Source of the DNA: Larix kaempferi
Lineage: Eukaryota; Streptophyta; Pinopsida; Pinales; Pinaceae
NCBI GenBank assembly: GCA_027924585.1
Contig: BSBM01000151.1
Coordinates: forward strand, 9,147,501-9,211,500
Length of the DNA stretch: 64,000 nucleotides
Direction: 5' to 3'
In this document: positions 46,031-57,644 of the stretch, piece after piece
Layout: the number at the start of each line of letters is the position of its first letter
Position numbering within the stretch: position 1 is the stretch's first letter
Translations under genes and position numbers: made by a program
Notes under the pieces: generated by a model
The model's input: only the letters and a program-made list of their open reading frames with translations
Database searches by the model: none
Told to the model about the DNA's origin: nothing

Positions 46031-46728
46031 TGTTAATTTTTCAGAATTTACTTCAATCTGATCTAGGATCTTAATTGAGAGAACAACATGCATAGAAAAT
46101 CTACAGCATATCAATCATGGACACAATAATGCAAGCACACAAGAGACACAGAGTTTACTTGGGGAAAACCATAAAGGTGAAAATCCCAATAACTTCCTCA
46201 GAGATAGATAGAGCAATGATACAACCAGAATACAAGAGATAGTCTTCTCCTAGCAGCAGAGCCTCCTCCCCAAAAGTGCGCCACTTTCCGAATGAGAGAA
46301 GTGTGAATGAATGATCAAATAGAGATCTCCCGATCTCTATTTATACTTGTTCTGTCCTGCCTAATAAACTAATGGGGCCTACATGTCTAGCTTAACCCAT
46401 GGTTAACTTAATCCGGGCCAACCCCACACTTGGTGGTCTAATAACCCTTTGACCCACATGGCCGACCCCCAATAGGGTGGTCTAATAACCCTTCGACCCA
46501 CATGACTTATACAGGGCCGACCCCAACAAGGTGGTCTAATATCCCATCAAGTATAAGTTACGACACTTACAATATAAATGACGACACTTCCGTATAGAGG
46601 AATAATAACATCTCTATAGGAATACAAACACTTCCGTATAGAGGAATAATGCCATCTCTATAGGAGTACAAAATACATATATGAAATACATGGGTGAAAT
46701 ACATTCTGAAGTTACATATAAATCAACA
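46031..46728 (-). repeat. 3' LTR of element D (698 bp)
   Basis: It pairs with 59739-60439. The polypurine tract on the minus strand, GTTAAGAGGGAG, lies just upstream at 46740-46729. Confidence 0.93.
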
Positions 46729-46740
46729 CTCCCTCTTAAC

Positions 46741-47904
46741 TAGGAAGGTATTTCTCGACACAGGTCTTCTAGCACAAGTCTTCTTCTCTGGATCATCGTC
46801 ACTCGATAATCGTCATCGAGTCATCGTCATCGTCACTGCTGCTGCTATCTCAATCAATATCTGAATCTACTCGTCATAGGAAGTTCTACAGAGCCAGTCC
46901 TTTTTCATACTGGATGTAGGCCCACCACCTGTAGGTCTTCATCATCTGTGCAAACGGTCTGATAGAGGTGGTCTCTCAGGACTAATTTTATGTGCTGATG
47001 CAATACCTGACAAGAGCATCCCAGGAACATTTATGTGCCTAAGCACAACCAGAAAGATCTCCCAGGACTGATTACATGCATCCCCTTCACAATACCTTTA
47101 AAGAGCATCTTAGGAACATTTATGTTCCGCAGCATGACCGACAAGATCTCTAAAGAGCATCCCAAGACTTATTACGAGCACACAGATCAACCTCTCGGAT
47201 CTCCAGGACTGATTACATGTGAATAGACAATACCTTTAAAGTGCATCCCAGGAACATTTATGTGCCGCAGCAGACCGACAAGATCTCTAAAGAGCATCCC
47301 AGAACTTATTACGAGCACACAGCTCAACCTATCGAATCTCCAGGACTGATTACATGTCTCCGTAGTAATACCTCATCCCAGGATTGATTACGAGCACACA
47401 GCTCAACCTATCGGATCTCTTAGGACTGATTACATACTACATAGCAATACCTCATCCCAGGACTGATTATGAGCACACAGCTCAACCTATTGGATTTCTG
47501 AGGACTGATTACATGCTATTTGCACAACCTGCCACATATCATCTCTGACCTCCAAGTATCAACCTGATACTCATGATCTAACTGATCATCATCGCACGAA
47601 GTATCATCCTGATGCTCATGATCATATTGATCGTCATCACTGTACCGTCCTGATACATATCATCTGGAGAAACATCCTGAAGCTTGTCATCATGATCATC
47701 CTGATCATACAATGCATCCACCTGATGCATACATAGTATCTGCCTGATACATATCATCATCCATGATCTTCCTGATCATACAATGTATCCACCTGATACA
47801 TCTACAAATACCTGATCCACCTGATCATACTTGATACATATCAACATACATGATCTACTTGATCATACAATGTATCCACCTGATACATACATAGATACAT
47901 AGTC
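46741..47904 (-). repeat. Irregular repeat-rich 3' region of element D
   Basis: It contains degenerate tandem units with 'ggactgattacatg', 'gagcacacagctcaacct' and 'catcccaggaacatttatg' (about 46980-47540), then 'cctgatcatac'-rich sequence. No gene. 'gccagtcctttttcatactggatgtagg' near 46890 is the reverse of the core unit amplified in element A. Confidence 0.7.
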
Positions 47905-48165
47905 CAAGCATCCAACATGATGCATATACATATACATGATCCACCTGATCATATCCAGCATCCAACATGATGCATACATACATACATATAAATGATCCAA
48001 CTGATCATATCCAACATCCAACATGATGCATACATATATAAATGATCCAACTGATCCTATCCAACATCCAACATGATGTGTACATACATATATATAAATG
48101 ATCCAACTAATCATATCCATCATCCAACATGATGCATACATACATAAATGATCCAACTGATCATC
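47905..48165 (-). repeat. 50/56 bp alternating tandem repeat, 3' region of element D
   Basis: ATCCAACATGATG occurs at 47910, 47960, 48016, 48066 and 48122, spacings 50, 56, 50, 56. The unit includes 'tgatccaactgatcat'. Three related units occur in E at about 53676-53830. Confidence 0.85.
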
Positions 48166-48245
48166 ATAGCATCATCCTCTTCAGATCATCTCATTGTCCA
48201 CGAAGCACATCCCAGATGCACATCATCCAACACTCACACCACCGA

Positions 48246-48490
48246 CATGGGAGAACACATCTACCACCATTCGGGGAAGGCTCCAGCCCTTACTTTTTCA
48301 CCATGGGAGAACACATCTACCACCATGTGAAAAATGGCTTTAGCCCTTACATCTACACCATGGGAGAACACATCTACCACCATGTGAAAAATGGCTTTAG
48401 CCCTTACATCTACACCATGGGAGAACACATCTACCACCATGTGAGAATGGCTCAACAATTACATCACGACCATGGGAGAATACATCAACC
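48246..48490 (-). repeat. 56-57 bp tandem repeat, 3' region of element D
   Basis: CATGGGAGAACACATCTACC or a variant occurs at 48246, 48302, 48359, 48416 and 48471. It lies downstream of the RNase H remnant. Open frames across it are a by-product of the repeat. Confidence 0.9.
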
Positions 48491-48599
48491 ATGTCAGAAA
48501 AGCTCATGTGCATATGCATCTTCCGAACTCATCACTTCCCTTTGGAAGGAACCTCGATCTGAAGTGCACCAAGCCTCTCTCTGAAGTACTCAAACTACA

Positions 48600-49779
48600 C
48601 TCTGGCCAACGGCTTGGTCAATATATGTGCAACCTGCTCATCCATTGCAACATACTCTGCTTTGGCTGTACTCAGTGCTACGCAGGATTGCTTCCTGCTA
48701 AACCAAGAGATCACACATGATCCCATACTGAAGCAACACCCAGATGTGCTCTTCCTATCTACAACATTTCCCGCCTAATCTGAATCAATCATAACCCTGC
48801 AGGTTAAACTTTTGATTCACTTTATACTTGAGCCCATAATCAACTGTACCCTTAAGGTACCTTAGAATATGCTTTATAGCAACCAGGTGAACACTCCTCG
48901 GATCCGTCAGGAACTGGCTCAATGTGTTCACCGCAAAGCAAATATCTGGTCTCGTGTTCGTCAGGTACATCAAGGACCCAATCATCTAACGATACATAGT
49001 GATATCAACCGGCTCAGATGAAGCATCACACAGAAGCTTTAGGTTTGATTCCATAGGTGTGGCCATGGCCTTGCAGTCCATCATTCCAAATCTCTTTAGG
49101 ATCTCTACTGCATACTTCCCTTGTCCAAGGAAGATTCTATCTTTACTCTGTCACACCTCCATGCCTAGAAAATAGTGCATCATCCACAAGTTCTTCATCT
49201 CGAATTTGGCAGCAAGCTTCCGCTTCGTGTCGGCAATCAATCTATCTTCACCTGTAATAAACAGGTCATCCATATACAAAAGTAGTATCACTGGATTTCC
49301 TTCCTCAACCTTGTAGTAAATGTTGGAATCCGCTTTACTCTTGGTAAAGCCCAAACTGGATAGAAAGTTGTCTATCCTACCATACCAAGTTTTGCACATA
49401 TATGACTCCCTGTCATGTGTCTTAGAACCAAGTGGCTGCTCCACATACACTTCTTCTTCAACAAAACCATTTAAGAAAGCTGTCTTGAAATCCATCTGGT
49501 GTATCTTCCATTTCATCATTGCAGCCAGAGCAAGTACGGATCTAATGGAAGTGTATCTGGCTACAGGAGCAAAAGTCTCTATGATACCACCTGCAGCATG
49601 CTTGATCTTGTAGATCCTCTTGGAAGTCACTACAGACTCCCCTTCAGGTCTTGGGACTACATCCCAAACATCTTCATGATCGACTGGTACTCCTCGATCA
49701 CAAAATTCTTCCCAGATCCTGGGAACTTCAATATCTTCAATATTTTCAATAGATAACTTTGTTGCTGAACAAATGTTGT
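48600..49779 (-). pseudogene. Partial reverse transcriptase and RNase H, element D
   Basis: The frame 49630-49151 shows KRIYKIKHAAGG joined directly to ETFAPVARYTSIRS, so about 20 codons of RT are deleted there. It continues with TAFLNGFVEEEVYVEQPLG, then TWYGRIDNFLSSLGF and the catalytic LLYMDDLFITG, Met in place of the Val of its relatives. RNase H runs 48985-48785 (NTRPDICFAVNTLSQF) and then in pieces to about 48600, with a deletion of the central part. Stops and frame changes are present. Confidence 0.85.
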
Positions 49780-51339
49780 AGTCCTTCTTTTGTAGGTGAT
49801 GGTATACGATCTTTCCTACACAACAAGTTAAATTGCATGATTAGAAAACATCTCATAGTTTTTAGAACAAATTCTTACACATTAAGAAATATGTCATACA
49901 GTCATGTAATTATCTTAGCCAATGCTTCAATACAACATTTATCCATATCCCATAACTTTCTAGATGCCTTCCAATCTCTACCAGAACATTGTTAAGAGTG
50001 TGCACAACTCCCAACATGTCAGCAAAGAGGTTTCATTCTAGATAAGTAGCAATGGAATGTTGTACAGTGCCATAGGTCACTTACCCAGGTATATTAGTAG
50101 TATACTGTTCATCAATGCAACTATTCTAATATGCATAATACACAACCTAATTCTAGGAACATGAGTATATACATTATTGAACAATATTATTTAAACAATA
50201 AAATATGCAAGGAATGATAATTCAAATACTTATCTTTGTTTGTTTGTTGGGTTGACTCCCTCTCAGTCTTTGCTTCTTTTCTACGATTCCATTCTAATGT
50301 GAGAAGTGGTCAACTCCCTTTAAATATCTGCATCCTTGCAGAAACTACTGAAGTGTGCTCCTTCTTGATCTTTGCTTCCTCGCACGAACAACTGGAGTGT
50401 GCTCCCTCTTGATCTTTGCTTCCTTGTAGGAAAAACTGGAGTGTGCTCCCTCTTGATCTTTGCTTCCTGGATTACCTGTCCTTGAACTTATATCCATCCT
50501 TAATCACTATGCATGCTTATTAGTATCATCATTGTGTTATCTTCATACATAATCACACATTCATTAGTATAATCTTAATACACAATAATCTTAAACATGT
50601 ATAGTCATGATCATTTCAAACACAGATAATAAACATTAGTATTCAAGGTTTCAGGGAAGTCTTATTTTACTCATGCATATTCTTATTTGATCATAGGACT
50701 CTACTAGTTAGTTAAATCATCAATCAATATAAGAGACATAATATGCATAAACCCTTGATTACTTACATTTCTAACTTTATGAATAAACATAACCAATCAT
50801 ACCAAGTATACTTATATAAGGGATCCTAACACAAGGTAGGATTCTAACTTGATATAGGAAAAACATACCTGGATTGGTATGTTAGCTAGTTATGTCTAAC
50901 ATACCCACATGATGTCTTCTTGTTCTCTTCAATGACTTGTGCTAGTAACCTGCATATCTCATAGGTTAACCATTATATAACCAAGTTATACATACCTCGT
51001 AAATAGATCTTCTAAGTGATCCATGACAATGGATGAATCTTTGTCTTCATGTCATCATGATCATATGTTCTTGAACTAGAACATGATTTTTCTTTCTTGG
51101 TGTACCTTTCATGTTAGCGGACAACATAAGCCTCATAAAACACGATAATGCAGTAGTACCATCATAAGTGTCAACACCCTAACCAATGAATATCTTCTAT
51201 CATGCATTCATAATTTTATTAAGGAGATACGACAAGTCTAAATTTAAACAAGATTGTACTAATCGTAATAATATGAAGACAAACATACCATAGACTTAAA
51301 CATGAGCAAATCTTGAAACATGCCTGGATAAGTCATACC
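49780..51339 (-). other. Non-coding stretch in place of protease-integrase, element D
   Basis: About 1.5 kb shared with B and E. It includes 'gaagacaaagattcatccattg', a 46 bp segment between AGGTATGT (GT at 50995-50994) and ATGCAG (ending 50950), and three or four tandem units of 'ggaagcaaagatcaagagggagcacactcc' around 50330-50470. The conserved block listed for A aligns with 50245-49790. Confidence 0.65.
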
Positions 51340-51445
51340 TGTCGACATTGCTTGTAATCTTCTTATGTAAGGCCTTAACCTCATCTCCCTCTGAAAGGTG
51401 ACCAATCCATTCTCTTCTAGGATTAACCCAATCCACTTGATTTGC
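51340..51445 (-). pseudogene. Gag remnant of about 35 codons, element D
   Basis: On the minus strand, the leader phrase 'caaatcaagtg' joins directly to sequence matching the gag segment IGLILEEN of B and E, then EVKALHKK. The start codon and first codons, and everything after this piece up to the end of protease, are missing. So gag is removed by at least two deletions. Confidence 0.65.
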
Positions 51446-51694
51446 AGGAACGAGATTTAGAGCTGGATTAGGGTTTGTCAGAGAAACCCTAAAAATTCAA
51501 ACTTTGAATTTCAAAGTTCCTAAAGGATAGAAATATGCGCCTTGATGATCTGATCAAGCTAGTGTACTCAGAATTTGAAAACTGCAAAGTTTCACCCCTC
51601 AAATTTGCCTTTGAAACTTCCGGATTCACTGGACATGACCCAGAACTAGGGTTTGATGAAGCCCACCCTTGTGCCCAATCAAAAGGTTTGACTC

Positions 51695-52302
51695 TGTTAA
51701 ATTTTTAGTATTAAATTACAATACTATAGGATCTTTGCTTAGAGAATAACATCTACAGTATATCAATGCATGACAATCATAATATGACAAGCATCACAAG
51801 CATCACAAGAATCAAAAGCATAGAGACAAGAGACACAGAGTTTCCGTGGGGAAAACCCTAAGGTGAAAAACCCCACAACTTCCTCAGAGATAGAGAGAGC
51901 AATGGCTCAACCAAAATACAACCAAATAACACTGAGATAGTCTCCTAGCAGATGATCCTCCTCCTCCTCACTAGTGCGCTACTTTTCACAGAGAGAGATA
52001 GATACTTTTCCGAGTGAGTAAAATAGAGATCTCCTATCTCTATTTATACTCACCTTTTTGCCCAGTGACCTACTGGGGCCGACTTGTCTACTTGAGTACA
52101 TCCACATTATATTATATATTAAATAGGGCCGACCCCATAAGGTGGTCTAATAACCCATCGGCAAGTACACACACTTGCGACACTTGTCAATCCACATGAC
52201 GACACTTCCTTATAGAGGAATAACACATCTCTTATAAGGGTACAATAAATATATATATAATACACTGATGAAATACATTCCGAAGTTACATATACATCAA
52301 CA
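51695..52302 (-). repeat. 3' LTR of element E (608 bp)
   Basis: It pairs with 58219-58826 with two visible differences. The TATA-box hairpin is at 52021-52045. Confidence 0.95.
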
Positions 52303-52314
52303 CTCCCTCTTAAC
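52303..52314 (-). other. Polypurine tract of element E
   Basis: CTCCCTCTTAAC on the plus strand, GTTAAGAGGGAG on the minus strand, directly upstream of the 3' LTR. The identical tract occurs in D at 46729-46740. Confidence 0.9.
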
Positions 52315-52554
52315 TAGGAAGGTATTTCTCGACACAAATCTGCTAGACAAGTCTTCTTCTCTGGATCATCGTCATCGATGCATCGTCATCATCATCGTCA
52401 CTGCTGCTGCTATCTCATCCAATATCTGTCTCTACTCGTCATAGGAAGTTATACAGAGCCAGTCCTTTTTCATACTGGATGTAGGCCCACCACCTACAGG
52501 TCTTCGTCATTACTGGCCATACTGTGGAATCCTCAGGACTTATTACGTGCCTCA

Positions 52555-53095
52555 CAAAACCTCGAAAGAGCATCCCAGGATGTTACGGGTACACAACTCC
52601 GACCTGTAGGATCTCCCAGGGAGCTATTACATGTGACCCCACCACAAAACCTCGAAAGAGCATCTCAGGATGTTACGGGTACACAACTCCGACCTGAAAT
52701 ATCCCAGGGCACAAATTACATGTGGTCCACCACAAAGCCTAGCAAGAGCATATCAGGATGTTATGGGTACACAACTCCAACCTGAAATCTCCCAGGGCAC
52801 AAATTACATGTGGTCATGGCAAAACCTCGCAAGAGCATCTCAGGATGTTACGGATACACAACTCCGACCTAAAATATCCCAGGGCCCAAATTACATGCCA
52901 TAGGACAAAACCTCGCAAGAGCATCTCAGGATGTTACGGGTACACAACTCCGACCTGAGATCTCCCAGGGCGCTATTACATGTCCTCCCAGAGCAATGTC
53001 TCGAAAGATCATCCCAGGCTGTTACGGGTACACAACTCCGACCTATAGGATCTCCCAGACATGCTCATCTGCACAACCTGATCCACGGCCATAGA
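52555..53095 (-). repeat. 86-90 bp tandem repeat, 3' region of element E
   Basis: CTCGAAAGAG or a variant occurs at 52561, 52651, 52739, 52826, 52912 and 53000. Units contain 'catctcaggatgttacgggtacacaactccgacctg' and 'atctcccagggc'. A weaker related pattern is seen in D at 46980-47540. Confidence 0.9.
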
Positions 53096-53125
53096 GTATC
53101 ATCCTGATACTCACCATACATCATC

Positions 53126-53545
53126 CTGATGTACTCATGATCGTCCTGATCATCATCACTGCAACGTCCTGCTGCATGTCATCTGGAGCAACATCCTGAA
53201 GCTCATCATCCATGATCATCCTGATCATCACTGCAACATCCTGCTGCATGTCATCTGGAGAAACATCCTGAAGCTCATCATCCATGATCATCCTGATCAT
53301 CACTGCAACATCCTGCTGCATGTCATCTGGAGCAACATCCTGAAGCTCATCATCCATGATCATCCTGATCATCACTGCAACATCCTGCTGCATGTCATCT
53401 GGAGCAACATCCTGAAGCTCGTCATCTATGATCATCCTGATCATCACTGCAACATCCTGCTGCATATCATCTGGAGCAACATCCTGAAGCTCGTCATCTA
53501 TGATTATCCTGATCATCACTGCAACATCCTGTTGCATGTCATCAT
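53126..53545 (-). repeat. 72 bp tandem repeat, 3' region of element E
   Basis: GTCATCTGG (or one-base variants) recurs at 53178, 53250, 53322, 53394 and 53466, exact 72 bp period, with partial units at both ends. Since 72 is divisible by three, the minus strand reads an open 24-residue repeat (DDMQQDVAVMIRMIMDDELQ plus DVAP). Placement in the 3' region of a copia element and lack of a start context argue against a gene. Confidence 0.92.
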
Positions 53546-53979
53546 ACCTGATCCACCTGATCATCAATGCATCTACCTGATGCATACCAAGTATCTTCCT
53601 GATACATATCATCATACATGATCCTCCTGATCATCAATGTATCCACTTGATACATATACAGATACATGGTCCAAGCATCCAACATGATGCATATACAAAA
53701 TACATACACATGATCCAACTGATCATATCCAGCATCAACATGATGCATACATACATACATAAAAATGATCCAACTGATCATATCCAGCATCCAACATGAT
53801 GCGTACATACATACATAAAATGATCCAATCTGATCATATCCAAGCAGAAACCAGAACATCATCCTGATGCTCATCATCCAGCGCTTACATCCACAGCCAT
53901 GTGAAGGATCCTCCTTCCAACATGCTTGGAATGGCTTCAGCAAATGTGTCCATCACTTCTTCCTCGAAGTGTCCTTGAT
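53546..53979 (-). repeat. Residual 3' region of element E with ATGATGCAT-type repeats
   Basis: Three units with 'ccaacatgatgca' near 53676, 53728 and 53786, related to the 50/56 bp array of D, then about 130 bases without structure before the end of RNase H. Confidence 0.7.
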
Positions 53980-55234
53980 CTAAAGAACGCCAAGCCTCTC
54001 TCTGAAGTACTCGAACTTCACCCTAGCTAGTGGCTTCGTCAGCACATCTGCAATCTGCTCGTCCGTCGTAACATACAGGAGCTTCACAGCTCCTCTCTGC
54101 ACCATATCCCTGATATAGTGATATTTGATCTCTATGTGTTTCGACCTGTCATGAAACACTGGGTTATCGGACAGCTTCACACAACTCTGGTTATCACAGA
54201 AGATACCAGTAGCCTCCAACGGGAGATCAAATAACTCAGACAGTAGCTTCCGTAGCCATACTACCTCACAACTAGCTGAATAGGCTGCAACATACTCTGC
54301 CTCGGCTGTACTCAGTGCTACGCAGGATTGCTTCCTGCTAAACCAAGAGATCACACCTGATCCCATACTGAAGCAACACCCAGATGTGCTCTTCCTATCT
54401 GCAGCACTGCCAACCCAATCTGAATCAACATAACCCTGTAGGTTAAACTTTTGATCCGCCTCATACCTGAGTCCATAATCCACTGTACCCTTCAGGTACC
54501 TCAGAACATGCTTTACAGCAACCAGGTGAACACTCCTCGGATCCGTCAATAACTGGCTCAATGTGTTCACAACAAAGCAAATGTCTGGTCTCGTGTTCAT
54601 CAGGTACATCAAGGACCCAATCATCTGACGATACAAAGAGACATCAACCGGCTTAGATGAAGCATCACATAGAAGCTTTAGATTTGATGCCATAGGTGTG
54701 GCCATGGCCTTGCAATCCATCATCCTGAACCTCTTCAGGATCTCTACTGCATACTTCCCTTGTCCAAGGAAGATTCCTTCTGCACTCTGCCACACCTCCA
54801 TGCCAAAAACAAATAGTGCATCATCCCCAAGTTCTTCATCTCGAACTCGGTAGTAAGCTTCCGCTGCGTGTCGGCAATCAATCTATCTTCACCATACCAA
54901 GTTCTGCACGTATATGATTTCCTATCATGTGTCTCAGAACCAAGTGGCTGCTTCTTCTTCAACTACACCATTCAAGAAAGCTGTCTTGAATCCATCTGGT
55001 GTATCTTCTATTTCACCACTTTTATATTTCTCTATGCTGCCATCTGCAACATGCTTGATCTGAAAGTTCTATTTAGAAGTCACAACAGACTTCCCTTTAG
55101 CTCTTGGGATCACATCCCAAACATCATTCTTCATGATCGACGGATCATGGCATTCCATTTCTTCATCCCAGATCCTGGGAACTTCAATATCTTCAATAGA
55201 TATCTTTGTTGCTGGAACAAATGTTGTAGTCCTT
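53980..55234 (-). pseudogene. Reverse transcriptase with catalytic deletion, and RNase H, element E
   Basis: RT is broken near 55150-54870. After DGSIEKYKS the sequence jumps to EIEDTPDGFKTAFLNG, losing about 45 codons. Then TWYG jumps to EDRLIADTQRKL, losing about 47 codons that include the catalytic YVDD seen in B. From 54801 to 53980 one frame is open: MEVWQSAEGIFLGQGKYAVEI, NTRPDICFVVNTLSQ, DSDWVGSAADRKSTSG, FCDNQSCVKLS and ADVLTKPLARVKFEYF. RNase H therefore looks complete while RT cannot be active. Confidence 0.9.
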
Positions 55235-56392
55235 TTGTAGGTGAAGATATACGGTCTTTCCTACAAAACAGGTTAAATTGCATGATTAGAAACATCTCAT
55301 AATTTTCAGAACAAATTCTTACACATGAAGAAATATGTCATACAGTCATGCAATTATCTTAGCCAATGCTTCAATACAACATTTATCCATATCCCGTAAC
55401 TTTCTAGATGCCTTCCAATCTCTACCAGAACATTGTTAAGAGTGTGCACAACTCCCAACATGTCAGCAAAGAGGTTTCATTCTAGATAAGTAGCAATGGA
55501 ATGTTGTACAGTGCCATAGGCCACTTACCCAACACATGCATATTAGTAGTATACTGTTCATTAATTCAATCATTCTAATATGCACAATACATATCCTAAG
55601 TCTAGGAACATGAGCATATACATCATTGAACAATTTTATTTAAGCAAACAAATATGCAAGAAAATTAAAATACTTATCTTTGTTTGTTTGTTGGGTGGAC
55701 TCCCTCTGAGTCTTTTCTTCCTTGCAGGAGCTGCTGGAGTCCTTCTACACCTTCTTGTTGTGGAATGTAGAGAGATGGACAACTCCCTCTGAATATCTGC
55801 ACCCTTGCAGAAACCACTGGAGTGTGCTCCCTCTTGATCTTTGCTTCCTGGATTACCTGTTCTTGAACTCATATTCATCCTTGGTCCCTATGCATGCTTA
55901 TTAGTATCATGATTGTGTTATCCTTGTGATCTCATACAAAATCATACATTCATTAAAACACAATAATCTCAAGTATGTATAGTCATGATCATTTCAAACA
56001 GAAATAATAAGCATTAGCATTCAAGGTTTATATAGGACTCTTATGGTTAGTCATATCATAAGAAACATAACATGTCTAAACCTGTAATTACTCAAACCTA
56101 TGACTCTTCTAGTTAGTCATATTATTAATTAAGGTAAGACACTTAATATGCATATGCCCATGATTATTCAAACTTATGACTTTATGAACAATCATCATCA
56201 ATCATGCGATGCATACTTATATGATAGATCCTATGATATAAGAAACACATACCTGGTCACCATATTTGCTAGTTATGTCTAGCAATGTGTTCTTGTTCTC
56301 TTCAATGACCTGCATAACTCATTAGTTAGCTTTTGCAAAAACAAATTATACATACCTCTATGTGATCCATGACTATGGATGAATCTTTGTAT
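55235..56392 (-). other. Non-coding stretch in place of integrase, element E
   Basis: About 1.15 kb aligning with B and D. It includes AG-GTATGT (GT at 56355-56354) and TTATGCAG (ending 56310) 46 bp apart, a second AG-GTATGTGTTTC near 56254, purine-rich 'caagagggagcacactcc' near 55830, and the conserved block at about 55695-55235, ending TTTTGTAG-GAAA. The block also occurs in A. Confidence 0.7.
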
Positions 56393-56944
56393 TTATGTCA
56401 CCATGGCATGTTCAGGTTGTCCCTTCAAATTGTACAAACCTCCCTCTTGCTTTCCAATCACTACTGCATCATCTATGGTCTTTCCCTTTGTCCACATTAG
56501 GACTTGGCCATCCACAAATGCAACCCTCATACCTTTTTCATCTAATGCAAAAATGGAGAGTAAGTTCTTCTTGAGCCCAGGTACATAAAGTACTTCCTTC
56601 ATCTTCAATGGTTTTCCAGAATCTAGGTTGTAGGAGGCTCCACCACTTCCTTTGATTGGGTATTGATAATCATCCCCAAGTTTCACCTTATGGGGTGATT
56701 CATGTTCAGATAGGTTCACAAAGGATTCTTTAAACCCAGTCATGTGTTTGGAAGCCCCACTATCAATCAACCAATCATTACATCCATGGGAGATGGTACC
56801 TGTAAGAGCAGAAATTAGAACATATTCTTCTTCACTTGATGAGTCATCATCACTACTACTTTCTGCCCTAGCCTTCTTCTTTGGATGTGTTGTTATTATC
56901 CCTTTTGTTCTTGGGAAAATCTGAAGCAAAGTGACCCTTCTCAT
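56393..56944 (-). pseudogene. Copia protease and GAG-pre-integrase part, element E
   Basis: The frame overlaps the end of gag. An acidic Ser-rich linker precedes the active site WLIDSGASKHMTG (about 56775-56735), followed by KEVLYVPGLKKNLLSI and LKGQPEHAMVT, ending at 56393. The integrase zinc-binding part that normally follows is absent. Protease itself looks intact from motif to end. Confidence 0.88.
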
Positions 56945-57644
56945 TGCATGTGAAGCATCTTAGGTCCTTCTTACTCTTTTGATGGAATCTTTTGTGGTGA
57001 GGGTGATCCTTCTTGGTTTTGCTTCTTTTGGTGTGGGCTGCAAGAGCTTGATCTTCTCCTCCCATCTTTTCCTCACGAGCTATAAGTCTAGCTTCTTCTT
57101 GAGAGCATTCTTCCCTCAATCTGTTGAACGAGATCAATTTATTCCTTGCACAAATTCCTTGAATAAAGGAATCCCATGACCTAGGTAGGCCATTTAGAGT
57201 AGTCATCACCACCTCACCATTCTCCACCATTTCATCTACTGCTTCTAATTGTTCCTTGATCTGAGAGACCCTTGAAAAGTAAGATTGAATGGTTTCTCCA
57301 TTCTGAAACTTTACTGCTTTCAATTGGTTCCGCAGGGTCATCTTCCGATTTATGTTCTTTCCTTCAAATAGCTTGGTCAAAGATTCAAACATCTCTTTGG
57401 GTGTCTTGAGAGAAGACACATGGGGTATGAGATGATCTTTGATAGAATCAGCAATGATTCTCTTTGCCTTGACCAAGTTCTTCTTGTGCAATACCTTGGC
57501 CTCTTCATCCTCTGGGATAGGGATGTCTTCTTTCACATATGAGTCCAACTCATTCTCTTCCAGGATTAGCCCAATCCTATACTTCCAGGCTCGGAAGTTA
57601 TCAGCCCCTTCAAGCTTATCCTCAAGCTTGGTGTGAAGAGACAT
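56868..57644 (-). pseudogene. Copia gag, element E (nearly intact)
   Basis: The start at 57644 (MSLHTKLEDKLEGADNF) was chosen over the upstream Met at 57692 because B starts at the same point. About 258 codons are open, with KYRIGLILEENEL, LRNQLKAVKFQNGETI and TTLNGLPRSWDSFI. The knuckle CFTCNEKGHFASDF has Phe in place of the last Cys, shared with B, so it may be an old family trait. The frame closes at 56868; protease is in another frame, so one frameshift near 56930 separates them. Confidence 0.88.

Noticed and set aside
48129-48584. Open frame of 151 codons on the plus strand
   Set aside because: It spans the 56-57 bp array in D, antisense to the element; openness is a product of the repeat.
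52014-52199. 61-residue protein present twice (also 58538-58723)
   Set aside because: The two copies lie in the near-identical LTRs of E, antisense to the TATA region.
53126-53545. CRISPR-like array
   Set aside because: The units are contiguous near-identical 72 bp repeats without unique spacers, inside a plant retrotransposon.
53121-53615. Protein-coding gene for a 24-residue repeat protein
   Set aside because: It lies in the 3' region of element E, has no homologous frame in D, and openness follows from a period divisible by three. Kept only as a low-interest finding.
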